Positions 9,057 through 18,215 of a stretch of DNA of 64,000 bases are shown here, one piece after another. A program made the position numbers and the translations under genes. Under the pieces are notes generated by a model. It did not search any database and was not told the DNA's origin. It saw only the letters and a program-made list of their open reading frames with translations. The first letter of the stretch is position 1, and each line of letters opens with the position of its first letter. Origin of the DNA: Alphaproteobacteria bacterium (GTDB lineage: Bacteria; Pseudomonadota; Alphaproteobacteria; Rhodobacterales; Rhodobacteraceae). The stretch covers positions 21,866-85,865 of the forward strand of contig JAUIBL010000012.1 of the NCBI GenBank assembly GCA_030428355.1. Reading direction: 5' to 3'.

Positions 9057-10178
9057 ATGAAAATCGGATGCCCAACCGAAATCAAACCCCAGGAATTCCG
9101 CGTCGGCGTCACTCCGAGCGCGGCTCAGGAAGCCGTTGCACATGGCCACACCGTTCTGATCCAGAAAGGTGCAGGCATCGGCGCAGGCTTTGACGACGCG
9201 GCCTACACCGCCGCTGGTGCGCAGATCCTCGACACCGCAGAAGAGGTGTTCGCGATCGCAGACATGATCGTCAAGGTCAAGGAACCGCAGGCGGTCGAGC
9301 GCAAGATGCTGCGCGAAGGCCAGTTGCTGTTCACCTATCTGCACCTTGCGCCGGACCCCGCACAGACCAAAGACCTGCTCGCCTCGGGCTGCACCGCCAT
9401 CGCCTATGAAACCGTGACCGACCGCAATGGTGGCCTGCCCCTTCTGGCCCCTATGTCCGAAGTTGCCGGTAAGCTTGCGCCGCAGATGGGCGCATGGACC
9501 TTGCAGAAGGCCAATGGCGGCCGTGGCGTACTGATGGGCGGCGTGCCCGGTGTTGGCCCGGCACAGGTCGTCGTCATCGGCGGCGGCGTTGTCGGCACCC
9601 ATGCGGCCCGCGTCGCGGCTGGCATGGGCGCAGATGTGACGGTTCTGGATCGGTCCTTGCCACGCATGCGCTATCTTGACGACGTGTTCGGAGGCACCTT
9701 CCGCACACGCTATGCCAGCCAAGCGAACATTGCCGAAATGATCACAACCGCTGACATGGTTGTCGGTGCCGTGCTGATCCCCGGTGCCGCGGCCCCCAAA
9801 CTGGTGAGCCGGGCAGACCTTGGCCTGATGAAGCCGGGTTCCGCGCTTGTGGACGTGGCCATCGACCAGGGCGGATGCTTCGAGACATCGAAAGCCACCA
9901 CGCATGAGAACCCGATCTACGAGGTGGATGGCATCATGCATTACTGTGTGGCCAACATGCCGGGTGCCGTTGCACGCACGTCGACCATCGCGCTGGGCAA
10001 TGCGACGATGCCGTTTATGCTGGCGCTGGCGGACAAGGGCTGGCAGCAGGCCTGTGCCGACGATCCGCACTTGCTGGCCGGTCTCAACGTGCACGCAGGT
10101 CAGTTGACCTACGGTGCGGTGGGTCAGGCGCTTGGCCTTGACGTGACCGAGCCTCAGAAGCTGCTCAAGGCGGCGTAA
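9057..10178 (+). CDS. ald: Alanine dehydrogenase
   Basis: The enzyme interconverts L-alanine and pyruvate plus ammonia with NAD. The 373-residue length and motifs fit the family: [20 protein letters not shown] at the N-terminus, the catalytic Lys in IVKVKEPQ near residue 74, the catalytic His in TYLHLAPD near 96, and the Rossmann loop [14 protein letters not shown] near 170-183. [17 protein letters not shown] marks the C-terminal domain. The ATG at 9057 has GGAGGAG directly upstream, which rules out the longer open frame starting inside the divergent regulator. It is likely induced by alanine through the neighbouring Lrp-type regulator. Confidence 0.96.
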   Translation: MKIGCPTEIKPQEFRVGVTPSAAQEAVAHGHTVLIQKGAGIGAGFDDAAYTAAGAQILDTAEEVFAIADMIVKVKEPQAVERKMLREGQLLFTYLHLAPDPAQTKDLLASGCTAIAYETVTDRNGGLPLLAPMSEVAGKLAPQMGAWTLQKANGGRGVLMGGVPGVGPAQVVVIGGGVVGTHAARVAAGMGADVTVLDRSLPRMRYLDDVFGGTFRTRYASQANIAEMITTADMVVGAVLIPGAAAPKLVSRADLGLMKPGSALVDVAIDQGGCFETSKATTHENPIYEVDGIMHYCVANMPGAVARTSTIALGNATMPFMLALADKGWQQACADDPHLLAGLNVHAGQLTYGAVGQALGLDVTEPQKLLKAA

Positions 10179-10187
10179 AACAAACAT

Positions 10188-10214
10188 CCAGCGCCGCTCC
10201 GGCGAGGGCGCTGG
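10188..10214. terminator. Hairpin between ald and the spermidine-synthase-like gene
   Basis: Arms CCAGCGCC and GGCGCTGG (8 bp) enclose an 11-base loop, nine bases after the ald stop and between convergent genes. There is no U-run, so termination activity is only likely. Confidence 0.45.
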
Positions 10215-10235
10215 CATGGGTCTGGTCGGGTCCCG

Positions 10236-11720
10236 TCAATCGCGCGGTCCGACCAGACGATCTATCGGCGCGTAGTCGTCTGTCAGATAAACTCCGGCTG
10301 CGGCAAGCTGATCCACAAAAGCCGGTCCAAGCGCTGCAAAGGTCGTTTGTTCCGGCGCTGGTACCGTGAAGCTGTTGGTCGGTGTTTCGGCAGTACCCGC
10401 TGCGATCACCATCACAACACGCTCTCCGGGTGCGGGTCGCCGCGCTTCGGCCCAAACCTCGACAACCGGAAATACCTCGCGCAGCGTCGCGACCAGACTG
10501 CCGACCGCCTGCATCCGGTCCGAATAGTCGATCACGTTCATAAGATAGGTGCCCTCGGGCGTCAGCCGGTCGCGGACAAGTTGGAAGAATTCAGCCGTGA
10601 CAAGGTGCTGCGGCACAGCGGTGTCGGTGAACGCATCCCCGATCACCACGTCATAGCGGTGATCCTCGGTCAGAAGCGCCCGCCGCGCATCCATGTGAAG
10701 GACGCGTATATCCGTGGGATCGAACCAGAAGTCCCTTTGCGCGAGATCGGTCACAGCCGGGTCGATCTCGGCCACGGTGGTCTGTGTGAAACCGCGATAC
10801 GCAAACGCGCGCGGCAGGGCGTAATTACCGCCGCCGATGTGGAAGGTCGCCGGGTCTCTCGTAGGCGCGCGCAGCCGGGTAAGGGCATCCAGCATCGCGG
10901 CGTGATCGGTGAACATGATGTCCGGGGCATCTTGTGCGGATATGCCGTGGACCAGATGATCAATCACCATCGCACGGGTCGGATGTGAAGGATCGGCAGC
11001 CACATCGACCGATTGCAGACAGAAGTAACGGCTTTCTATGGTGCAAGGGCCCTTCGACAGGCCCGAGGACAGCGCAAGCGCAACCAAGGCGACAAGGCTC
11101 GCGCCCTGAGCAATGCGAAACCCTTTGCCCAAAGCGAAGCAGAGTGCGGCCCCAGCCGTGTAGACCAGAGTGACGGTCGTCAGCGTCCATTGGCTGCCCA
11201 GCCACGAGATGAAGACGAAGCCCGCCAGCAATGTGCCCACGATCGCTCCGATGGCACCAGACGCAAACATCGCACCCAGCGCCTGTCCCTGCCGCGACGG
11301 GCCGGACAGGGACACCTGGGTCAGCAATGGCGCCGGAATGCCTGCAAAGAGGGAGGGCAAGAAAAACGCGGCAAGCGTCAGCCCGGTGATCCCCCAAACC
11401 GGTTGTGGAAATGCGGATAGCACAGGCTCGGCAGATGCGCGCAGAGCGACGCCCGCCAGCGCAGTGGTGACCGCTGCGGCGACCAGCGCCCAAGCGGTCG
11501 CCACCATCGGATTGATGCCGGGACGGTCCGCCAGTCGCCCGCCCCACCAATGCCCGGCTGAAAAGCCCGCCAGCACAACGGCAATCACCGAAGTCCATGT
11601 GTAAAGCGACATCCCGACGTAGGGTGCCAACATGCGCCCGGCGACGATTTCGACCACCATCGACGCAGCGGAGACTGTGGCCTGAAGGGCAACAAGCAGC
11701 CAAAGGGGGGCTGTGGGCAT
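10236..11720 (-). CDS. Membrane-embedded spermidine-synthase-like protein (fused MFS/SAM-binding domain)
   Basis: The 494-residue protein has an N-terminal half of about seven to eight membrane segments, opening with the block EIVAGRMLAPYVGMSLYTW that is typical of fused spermidine synthase-like proteins. The soluble C-terminal half carries an S-adenosylmethionine-fold methyltransferase/aminopropyltransferase core: FHIGGGNYALPRAFA (loop I), VAEIDPAVTDLA and YDVVIGDAF. The ATG at 11718-11720 has GCGGAG six bases upstream and is preferred to the one at 11750. The aminopropyl acceptor is not known for this membrane class, and the protein may not make spermidine. It is convergent with ald. Confidence 0.78.
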   Translation of the reverse strand: MPTAPLWLLVALQATVSAASMVVEIVAGRMLAPYVGMSLYTWTSVIAVVLAGFSAGHWWGGRLADRPGINPMVATAWALVAAAVTTALAGVALRASAEPVLSAFPQPVWGITGLTLAAFFLPSLFAGIPAPLLTQVSLSGPSRQGQALGAMFASGAIGAIVGTLLAGFVFISWLGSQWTLTTVTLVYTAGAALCFALGKGFRIAQGASLVALVALALSSGLSKGPCTIESRYFCLQSVDVAADPSHPTRAMVIDHLVHGISAQDAPDIMFTDHAAMLDALTRLRAPTRDPATFHIGGGNYALPRAFAYRGFTQTTVAEIDPAVTDLAQRDFWFDPTDIRVLHMDARRALLTEDHRYDVVIGDAFTDTAVPQHLVTAEFFQLVRDRLTPEGTYLMNVIDYSDRMQAVGSLVATLREVFPVVEVWAEARRPAPGERVVMVIAAGTAETPTNSFTVPAPEQTTFAALGPAFVDQLAAAGVYLTDDYAPIDRLVGPRD

Positions 11721-11788
11721 GATGGCTCCGCATGGTTTGGTTTGCCGCATCTTGCGGAGCTTGCAGGTGAAGGCAAGAGACCTTGGCT

Positions 11789-12766
11789 TTAGGCCAACGC
11801 GAGAACAGGTCCATCCAGCAGACGCATCAGGTCGCCGAAATACCCGGCGGACCGGGCGGGTTGGGTTGGGTCCGACGTGATGGCCACGGCAAGATTCCGC
11901 GCCTTGTGAGAGGCAATGATCTGCCCGCCATAGCCGCGGGCCAATGTGTAGCCGGATGGCGACAGAAACCAGCCATAGCCATAGGACAGACCCGACCAGG
12001 GCGACCGCGCATAAGGCACGGTCGATGCCGCAATCCAGCCTTCCGAGATGACCTGTGTCCCATCATATCGCCCGCCATCGCGCATCAACCTCGCGATCCT
12101 GAGCATTGCCGTCGGGCGCAGAGCCATTTCATTGCCACCCATGTAATAGCCCTGCGGATCACGGGTCCAGGGCGGGATCTCGATGCCCAACGGCTGCCCC
12201 AAACGGTTACGCGCCTGTGCCAGCAGGCTTTGCCCCGTGGCCTCGGTCAAGGCCGCGCCCAGGATATGTGTCGATCCGGTGGAATAGAGCATCTGCCCAC
12301 CCGGTTCAGCCACCATGGGCCGGGACAGCGCATAGGACAGCCAGTTGCCGGAATTGACCCAAGCGCCATAGTTTGCACCTGACGTGCGTTCCAACCCCGC
12401 ACGCAGTGTCACCAGGTCTTCGAGCGTGATGCTCCCCGCTCCCGGTGTCGCGTTGGCAGGCACGATGCGCGGAGCCACCTCGGCCAGTGGCGCGCGCACC
12501 GAGGCGATGTCGCCCCTATCCAAGGCCGCGCCCAACAAAAGCGCCACGATGCTCTTGGAACAGGATTTGATATTCGCCAGACGATCAAGGCCCGGACCGC
12601 GCGGGGCTTCGGCAAAAAGCGTGTCATCCCCCCGGCTGATCTGGATCGAATGGAGTTGCGGCAGGGCGTCCAGGGCGCTGCGCAGGTCGTCATTTTGAGC
12701 CCGTACAAGAAACGGTACGCACAGAGCAGCGCCAGTCAGTGCGAGGCAGGAACGACGATCCATCAT
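11789..12766 (-). CDS. Serine hydrolase of the beta-lactamase (class C / penicillin-binding-like) family, exported
   Basis: After a signal-like start (DRRSCLALTGAALCVPFLVRA) about 300 residues of a serine beta-lactamase-like domain follow. The nucleophile motif SxxK is seen as SCSK near residues 67-70, a YST triad takes the place of YxN, and GYGGQ lies where the third motif is expected. It probably works in the periplasm as an esterase or peptidase; antibiotic hydrolysis is not implied. The start is uncertain: ATG codons at 12766 and 12763 both lack a clear ribosome-binding site, and the longer frame to 12925 runs through the rplT terminator and is not believable. It is downstream of rplT but separated from it by that terminator. 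Confidence 0.78.
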   Translation of the reverse strand: MMDRRSCLALTGAALCVPFLVRAQNDDLRSALDALPQLHSIQISRGDDTLFAEAPRGPGLDRLANIKSCSKSIVALLLGAALDRGDIASVRAPLAEVAPRIVPANATPGAGSITLEDLVTLRAGLERTSGANYGAWVNSGNWLSYALSRPMVAEPGGQMLYSTGSTHILGAALTEATGQSLLAQARNRLGQPLGIEIPPWTRDPQGYYMGGNEMALRPTAMLRIARLMRDGGRYDGTQVISEGWIAASTVPYARSPWSGLSYGYGWFLSPSGYTLARGYGGQIIASHKARNLAVAITSDPTQPARSAGYFGDLMRLLDGPVLALA

Positions 12767-12855
12767 GAGCTTGGGTGTAACGTGCCAGCGCCGCATGTCC
12801 ATATCAGCGCCGTCACAACTGCGTGCAGGCACGCGGCACTTGCTCGACCGGCAAC

Positions 12856-12887
12856 GAAAAAGCCCCACCGAACCGGCAGGGCTTTGA
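12856..12887 (-). terminator. Rho-independent terminator of rpmI-rplT
   Basis: On the minus strand AAAGCCCTGCCG pairs, with one mismatch, with CGGTGGGGCTTT around a short loop and is followed by a T-run. It begins 22 bases after the rplT stop codon. Confidence 0.85.
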
Positions 12888-12908
12888 TGTTTCGCAAGCT
12901 GTGGTCGC

Positions 12909-13274
12909 TTACGCGGCCAGCGCACCTTTGGCCTGTTCGACGATTGCGCCGAAGGCTTCGGGCTCGTGTACGGCCAGATCGGCCAGCACTTTGCGGTCCA
13001 CTTCGATCCCGGCCAGGTTCAGGCCGTTGATGAAGCGGGAATATGTCAGCGCTTCGTCATGCAGACGCACAGCCGCGTTGATCCGCTGAATCCACAGCGC
13101 GCGGAAATTGCGCTTGCGGTTCTTGCGGTCGCGTGTGGCGTACTGGTTGGCCTTGTCGACGGCCTGACGTGCAACCTTGAAGGTGTTCTTGCGGCGGCCA
13201 TAGTAACCTTTGGCGGCCTTGATGACCTTCTTGTGACGGGCGTGTGTGGTGGTTCCGCCTTTTACTCGGGACAT
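12909..13274 (-). CDS. rplT: 50S ribosomal protein L20
   Basis: At 121 residues it has the usual L20 length and sequence: [20 protein letters not shown] at the start, [20 protein letters not shown] next, then [20 protein letters not shown] and [20 protein letters not shown]. It binds 23S rRNA early in assembly of the large subunit. It lies 12 bases after rpmI and is followed by a strong terminator, so the two genes form one short operon. infC, which often precedes this pair in other bacteria, is not here. Confidence 0.98.
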   Translation of the reverse strand: MSRVKGGTTTHARHKKVIKAAKGYYGRRKNTFKVARQAVDKANQYATRDRKNRKRNFRALWIQRINAAVRLHDEALTYSRFINGLNLAGIEVDRKVLADLAVHEPEAFGAIVEQAKGALAA

Positions 13275-13286
13275 GGTTCTTCCTCC

Positions 13287-13487
13287 TTAGCGCGCGTAGG
13301 GCATCATCGGCTTGATGATACCTTCATCAGGCTTGGACAGCGTGGTTGTTCCGCGCGCATCGCGGATGAACTTCTTGTGGCGCTTGATCATGCCATGGCG
13401 CTTGCCGGCCTGACCCGCCTTGATGCGGCCCGTGGCCGTCACCTTGAACCGCTTTTTGCAGCTCGACTTCGTCTTCATCTTCGGCAT
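13287..13487 (-). CDS. rpmI: 50S ribosomal protein L35
   Basis: This is a 66-residue, very basic protein with the L35 pattern: [20 protein letters not shown], then [20 protein letters not shown]. The start is preceded by CAGGAGACGG. It is the first gene of the rpmI-rplT operon, with a promoter recognisable about 80 bases upstream. Confidence 0.97.
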   Translation of the reverse strand: MPKMKTKSSCKKRFKVTATGRIKAGQAGKRHGMIKRHKKFIRDARGTTTLSKPDEGIIKPMMPYAR

Positions 13488-13564
13488 TTCCGTCTCCTGT
13501 ACTTGGGTCGGTGTAACGCGCGACTCGGTATGCCAACTCGACCGGTCCCGCGGGTAGAGCGCGC

Positions 13565-13593
13565 CGTATAGGCGGGGTTTGAGGGCAATGCAA
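13565..13593 (-). promoter_or_regulatory. Sigma-70-like promoter for rpmI-rplT
   Basis: Read on the minus strand, TTGCAT and TATACG are spaced by exactly 17 bases, close to the housekeeping consensus. The -10 box lies 78 bases upstream of the rpmI ATG, leaving room for a leader that could carry translational control. Confidence 0.55.
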
Positions 13594-13598
13594 CTGTT

Positions 13599-14480
13599 TC
13601 AAAGCAGGCTGTCGGGGATTTTCTGCTCTGCCGCCGTATTGGCGCGGCGGAACACCAATGTCACGCAGGTCGAGACGATCACGATGAAGAGCGAGTAGAG
13701 CACCGGAACCGCCATGATCGCCTGCGCTTCGGACCCTTGGAAGGTGAAGACGATGATAGCAATCGCCAGCGGTCCGTTCTGGATACCTGTCTCAAGCGCC
13801 ACGGTCCGCGCATTCCGGGGATGCAGCCGCAGCGCGCGGGCGAACAGATAGCCGATGGTGATCCCGAACAGTCCCAGCCCAATCGAGGCGACATATGTGG
13901 CGGGCGTCGTTTCCAGAAGGAACTGCCAGTTTCGCGGAATCCAGCTGACCATCAGGAAGACGATAAAGAAAAGCGCCAGTGCAGACCCGAAGAATTCCGT
14001 CACAGCGCCCACGTTCGCGCTCAGTTTGCGCAGCACCATCCCGATGGCCACCGGAACCAGCAGCAGAACCAGCGTGACGATGATGTTCTCGCGCGGGATC
14101 TCGAGATCGAGCGCCGACGCGTAGAGCAGCAGCACCAACGGGATCATCACGACCCCGGTGACGGTCGATGTCACCGTCATCAGAACCGACAGCGCCAGAT
14201 TGCCCTTGGAGAAGTAGGTAAAGATGTTCGACGTGGTGCCACCCGGCATACAGGCCATGATGAGAATGCCCAGCGCGATGGCTTCGGGCACAGCCAGAAA
14301 CGTCGCCAGCAGGAACCCGATCAGCGGCATGAACCCGTATTGCGAGATCACCCCGATGGCGAGACCGTAGGGCCGCCGCAAGGCCAGATAGAAATCACGC
14401 GGCGTGAGGGACGCGCCCATGCCCAGCATGATGACGAAGATCATCAGCGCCAGCAGCGCTTGTTCGAAAGCTCCAACCAT
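13599..14480 (-). CDS. Bile acid:sodium symporter family (BASS) transporter
   Basis: The 293-residue inner-membrane protein has about nine or ten hydrophobic helices. It carries BASS-family landmarks: ALMIFVIMLGMGASLTPRDF at the N-terminus, the unwound-helix segment ACMPGGTTSNIFTYFSKGN near residues 93-111, and ETGIQNGPLAIAI near 233-245. The two broken-helix motifs would form the sodium and substrate site. In marine bacteria such proteins carry organic anions such as 2-oxoacids rather than bile acids. The ATG lies five bases after the fadD stop with GCGGAG inside the fadD end, so the two genes are translationally linked. This suggests an organic-acid or fatty-acid substrate. Confidence 0.85.
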   Translation of the reverse strand: MVGAFEQALLALMIFVIMLGMGASLTPRDFYLALRRPYGLAIGVISQYGFMPLIGFLLATFLAVPEAIALGILIMACMPGGTTSNIFTYFSKGNLALSVLMTVTSTVTGVVMIPLVLLLYASALDLEIPRENIIVTLVLLLVPVAIGMVLRKLSANVGAVTEFFGSALALFFIVFLMVSWIPRNWQFLLETTPATYVASIGLGLFGITIGYLFARALRLHPRNARTVALETGIQNGPLAIAIIVFTFQGSEAQAIMAVPVLYSLFIVIVSTCVTLVFRRANTAAEQKIPDSLL

Positions 14481-14485
14481 GCCGA

Positions 14486-16207
14486 TTACTCCGCTGCGAT
14501 GCGGGCCAGTTCCTCGGCGCGCAGGTCTTTTCTGAGGATTTTGCCGACGTTCGATTTCGGCAGTTCATCGCGGAATTCGACCCGCTTGGGCACCTTGTAG
14601 GCGGTCAGATGCGCCTTGCAGTGGGCGCGAATGTCCGCCTCGGACAAGCCGCTGTCGCGTTTGACGACAAAAGCCTTCACCGCTTCGCCGGTGGCATCGT
14701 CCGGCACACCGATCACGGCTGCCTCGAGGATGCCGGGATGTCCGGCAAGGCAATCCTCGACCTCGTTCGGATAGACGTTGAAGCCGGATACAACCACCAT
14801 GTCCTTTTTGCGGTCGACGATGCGGAAATACCCATCCGGGTCCATGACACCGATGTCACCGGTCAGGAACCATCCATCACGTAGGGCATGTGCGGTTTCA
14901 TCAGGCTTGTTCCAGTACCCGGCCATGATCTGCGGGCCTTTGGCGGCGATCTCGCCGGTTTCGCCCTGTGCCACGGGCTGGCCGCTCTCATCCAGACAGG
15001 CCAACATCGTGCCGGGTACCGGGATACCGATGGAGCCGTCCCGCGTTTTTCCCAAAGGATTGAACGTCAGAACCGGCGAAGTTTCGGTGAGGCCGTAGCC
15101 CTGCAGGACAGGTTTTCCGGTGATCCCTTCCCATTTCTGTGCCACAGCGGCCTGAAGCGCCATACCACCGGCAGAGGAAAACTTGAGATACTTGGGCGGG
15201 CTGTCGGTGAACCAGACCTCGTTCGTCAGGCCATTGAACAACGTGTTCACGCCGCTCATCCAGGTGATCTTGTAGTTCTCGAACGCCCGCTTGAGGTTGG
15301 ACAAAGGCCGGGGGTTCGGGATCAGGATGTTGCGCGCACCGAGCCAGTAGAAGGCAAGCATGTTCACCGTGAAGGCGAAGATGTGATAGAGCGGCAGCGC
15401 AGTCAGGGCGATTTCCTTGCCCTTCTCGACGCCCTCCAGCATCTCCATCGTCTGTTCCATGTTCATGATGAGATTGGCATGGGTCAGCATCGCGCCTTTG
15501 GCCACACCGGTCGTGCCGCCGGTATACTGAAGGCAGGCCACGTCATGCGCATCGACGCTCTGAGAATAGACCTCCGGCGCAATGCGTTCGCGCTGCATGT
15601 GATCACGCCCAGCGGCCAACGCGTCGGGCAGGCGGATATGGGCGACCTCGACCGGCTTCACGGATTTGTCCCAGTGCTTCTGTACCAACCCGACAATCCC
15701 GCGTGGCAAAGCGGGCAGAAACTCCGCAACCCGCGTGACGATGATGTTGGGGATCGGATGCCCTTGGGTGGCTGCCGGGATCTTGTCGGCGAACATGTCC
15801 ACGATGACCAGCGCATGAGGTTCCGCATCCGTGAACTGCTTGGCCATTTCCTCGGCCGTATAGAGCGGGTTCACGTTCACGAGGATGCAGCCCGCCTTGA
15901 GGATGCCAAAGGCGGCAACCGGGAAGGAAAGGCAATTCGGCATCTGCAGCGCGACCCGATCCCCCTGCCGAAGGCCGGCGACTTCGCGCAGGTAAACTGC
16001 GAAGGCATCGGACATCTCGTCAATCTGCTGAAAGCTCAGCGTGCCGTTCATGCCGTTCGGAAGGCAGGTCGTGAAGGCCGGCGCAGGCCCGAAACTGTGG
16101 GACACCGACCGGATGAGATCTGCCAATGTGCGATAGGATGCGGTCTCGATGTCGGTTCGAACCTTCGGACCATAAAACGCGGTCCACGGACGCGCCTGTG
16201 ATGTCAT
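14486..16207 (-). CDS. fadD: Long-chain fatty-acid-CoA ligase
   Basis: The 573-residue enzyme activates fatty acids to acyl-CoA via acyl-AMP. The adenylate-forming signatures are all present: the P-loop-like CLQYTGGTTGVAKGAMLTHA near residues 207-226, GYGLTETSPV near 352-361, and WFLTGDIGVMDPDGYFRIVDR near 436-456. PKSNVGKILRKDLR at the C-terminus carries the catalytic lysine. Residue numbers are approximate. The ATG at 16205-16207 has GGAGGAG upstream and is preferred to the start at 16228. It is cotranscribed with the downstream BASS transporter. The overall pattern fits FadD better than acetyl-CoA synthetase. Confidence 0.9.
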   Translation of the reverse strand: MTSQARPWTAFYGPKVRTDIETASYRTLADLIRSVSHSFGPAPAFTTCLPNGMNGTLSFQQIDEMSDAFAVYLREVAGLRQGDRVALQMPNCLSFPVAAFGILKAGCILVNVNPLYTAEEMAKQFTDAEPHALVIVDMFADKIPAATQGHPIPNIIVTRVAEFLPALPRGIVGLVQKHWDKSVKPVEVAHIRLPDALAAGRDHMQRERIAPEVYSQSVDAHDVACLQYTGGTTGVAKGAMLTHANLIMNMEQTMEMLEGVEKGKEIALTALPLYHIFAFTVNMLAFYWLGARNILIPNPRPLSNLKRAFENYKITWMSGVNTLFNGLTNEVWFTDSPPKYLKFSSAGGMALQAAVAQKWEGITGKPVLQGYGLTETSPVLTFNPLGKTRDGSIGIPVPGTMLACLDESGQPVAQGETGEIAAKGPQIMAGYWNKPDETAHALRDGWFLTGDIGVMDPDGYFRIVDRKKDMVVVSGFNVYPNEVEDCLAGHPGILEAAVIGVPDDATGEAVKAFVVKRDSGLSEADIRAHCKAHLTAYKVPKRVEFRDELPKSNVGKILRKDLRAEELARIAAE

Positions 16208-16331
16208 GCCTTTCTCCTCCCAAGGCACCGGCTTTCCGTCTTTGCGGAGGCGCCGGTGTTTTCAGGGAAACGCTAAAGGCATATGCGCGCCTGATCTATA
16301 GTGATCGAACGTCACAAGTGCAGAGTTCTGC

Positions 16332-16553
16332 TCAGGTAAAGCCCTTGAGAACCCGTGCGACGACCTCGGGAATGTCCTCGATGGCATAGCCGCCCGGCTT
16401 GTTCGACAGCGCCCAGACCATCATTGTTCCTGCGATCATCAGGGTGATCGTCGCAATCCGCGGCCGATCCCCTCTGGAGATCGAAGAAACGACCGCAGGT
16501 ATGGACAATACGCCAAGCGCGAGACCGATAACAAAAAGCGTGTCCGGATCCAT
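16332..16553 (-). CDS. Small two-helix membrane protein of unknown function
   Basis: A 73-residue protein with two hydrophobic stretches (LFVIGLALGVLSIPAVVSSI and ATITLMIAGTMMVWAL) separated by a short basic loop, and a soluble tail of about 20 residues. The ATG at 16551-16553 follows GGAGCAGG, better than the alternative at 16574. It lies 36 bases downstream of pyk on the same strand and may share its transcript. I do not recognise a named family. Similar small membrane proteins near pyk seem common in Rhodobacteraceae, but that is from memory only. Confidence 0.65.
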   Translation of the reverse strand: MDPDTLFVIGLALGVLSIPAVVSSISRGDRPRIATITLMIAGTMMVWALSNKPGGYAIEDIPEVVARVLKGFT

Positions 16554-16589
16554 GACCGACCTGCTCCCACTCATTACACGTGGGACAGA

Positions 16590-18035
16590 TTACTCCGGAT
16601 CGGTGTTGTAGATCAAACGTTCGTCACATGGGGCCACACGAAGAATGTTCGTCGTGCCAGGCGTGTTGAAAGGCACACCGGCCGTGACGAGGATCTGATC
16701 GGTTGGCTCTGCATATCCGCCGGACCGTGCCGCGCGGGCAGCGTTGACAACGGCTTGTTTGAAACGCTCAAGCTCGCCTGTGATCACGCATTTCGTACCC
16801 CATGTCAGAGCAAGGCGTCGGGCTGTCTTGACCGAATTGGTCATCGCAATGATGGGAACGCGCGGTCGTTCGCGCGCGGTCAGAAGTGCGGTTGTTCCCG
16901 AGGATGTAAAGCAGCAAATCGCCTTGATGTCGGTGGTTTCCGCAATCTCGCGGGCTGCAGCCACGATACCGTCGGCCACGGTGGCCCGTTTGGCGGTCCG
17001 GGACGCTTCGATGATCTCGGTATAGGTGGGATCGCTTTCCACCTCGATCGCGACATTGTTCATCGTTGTCACAGCTTCGATCGGATACTCACCTGCTGCG
17101 GATTCCGCCGACAGCATGATCGCATCGGACCCTTCGTAGATCGCCGTCGCGACGTCAGACACTTCGGCGCGGGTGGGCATGGGCGATTCGATCATCGACT
17201 CAAGCATCTGCGTTGCCACGATCACCGGTTTTGCGGCGGCACGGCACCGGCGGATCAGGCGCTTCTGGATCGGCGGCACATTCTGCACCGGAAGCTCCAC
17301 ACCGAGATCGCCACGCGCAACCATGATGCCGTCGGACACTTCAAGGATCTCTTCGAATGCCTTGACGCCTGCAGGCTTTTCGATCTTCGACAGGATCGCT
17401 GCGCGCCCTTTGCACAGCTCACGCGCCTCGATCACGTCCTGCGCACGCTGCACGAAACTGAGGGCAAGCCAATCAACCCCCAGTTCTGCCACAAATTCAA
17501 GGTCACCCCGGTCTTTGTCTGACAGCGCGGCAAGGGGCAGAACGACATCCGGCACGTTGACCCCCTTGCGATTTGAGATCGTCCCTCCGGTGATCACCGT
17601 GCAATCCGCGAAATCCGTGCCGCAGGCTTCAACCTTGAGGCGGATTTTCCCGTCGTTCACCAGAAGATGCGCACCGGGTTCCAGGGCTGCAAAAATCTCG
17701 GGATGGGGCAGCGTGACCCGATCGACCGAGCCTTCCTGATCCGTCAGATCCAGACGGAATGCGGCCCCTTCGACAAGCTCTTCCTCGCCATTGGCGAACA
17801 CACCAACCCGCAGTTTCGGGCCTTGAAGGTCAGCAAGGATACCAATCGTGCTGTCCAGGTCCTTTTCAACCTGCCGGATGATGGCATGCCGTTCGGCGAT
17901 TTCGGCGTGGCTGCCGTGGCTCATGTTCAGGCGGAACACATCGGCCCCCGCTTCGTGCAGAGCACGGATCATCTCGTAGCTGCTTGACGCCGGGCCAAGG
18001 GTGGCCACGATCTTTACATTGCGCAAACGTCTCAT
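16590..18035 (-). CDS. pyk: Pyruvate kinase
   Basis: This is the last step of glycolysis: phosphoenolpyruvate plus ADP gives pyruvate plus ATP. The 481-residue product shows KIVATLGPAS and FRLNMSHGSH near the N-terminus, LADLQGPKLRVG, the active-site LSKIEKPAGVKAF, the signature IMVARGDLGVELP, and VIVATQMLESMIESPMPTRA. A C-terminal allosteric domain is complete. In organisms using the Entner-Doudoroff pathway, control of this step against PEP carboxykinase matters, and a palindromic operator-like site lies about 100 bases upstream. The gene is divergent from the N-formylglutamate amidohydrolase gene. Confidence 0.97.
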   Translation of the reverse strand: MRRLRNVKIVATLGPASSSYEMIRALHEAGADVFRLNMSHGSHAEIAERHAIIRQVEKDLDSTIGILADLQGPKLRVGVFANGEEELVEGAAFRLDLTDQEGSVDRVTLPHPEIFAALEPGAHLLVNDGKIRLKVEACGTDFADCTVITGGTISNRKGVNVPDVVLPLAALSDKDRGDLEFVAELGVDWLALSFVQRAQDVIEARELCKGRAAILSKIEKPAGVKAFEEILEVSDGIMVARGDLGVELPVQNVPPIQKRLIRRCRAAAKPVIVATQMLESMIESPMPTRAEVSDVATAIYEGSDAIMLSAESAAGEYPIEAVTTMNNVAIEVESDPTYTEIIEASRTAKRATVADGIVAAAREIAETTDIKAICCFTSSGTTALLTARERPRVPIIAMTNSVKTARRLALTWGTKCVITGELERFKQAVVNAARAARSGGYAEPTDQILVTAGVPFNTPGTTNILRVAPCDERLIYNTDPE

Positions 18036-18126
18036 CGGGATATCCGTCCTTCAACTGTGTTCCTGGGCGCGCGACACCCTGTTCGGTGCGCTGATCACCC
18101 ACGTGACCGGCAATATGATGGCATCA

Positions 18127-18139
18127 TGTTACCGCTAAC
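18127..18139. promoter_or_regulatory. LacI-type operator-like palindrome upstream of pyk
   Basis: GTTACCGCTAAC matches its own reverse complement at 10 of 12 positions, the shape of LacI/GalR-family operators. It lies about 92-104 bases upstream of pyk and 77-89 upstream of the divergent amidohydrolase start. LacI-type regulators (PckR, CceR) control central carbon genes in alphaproteobacteria; binding here is inferred. Confidence 0.4.
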
Positions 18140-18215
18140 TTCCGGTTCGCCTTATTGCCCATTTCACTTTCCTGCGCAACTCAACTATCTGATGCGACCG
18201 GGAGATCACACTGCT

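Noticed and set aside
12767..12925. Longer start for the serine hydrolase
   Set aside because: The extension runs through the rplT terminator and the stop region of rplT and is arginine-rich noise.
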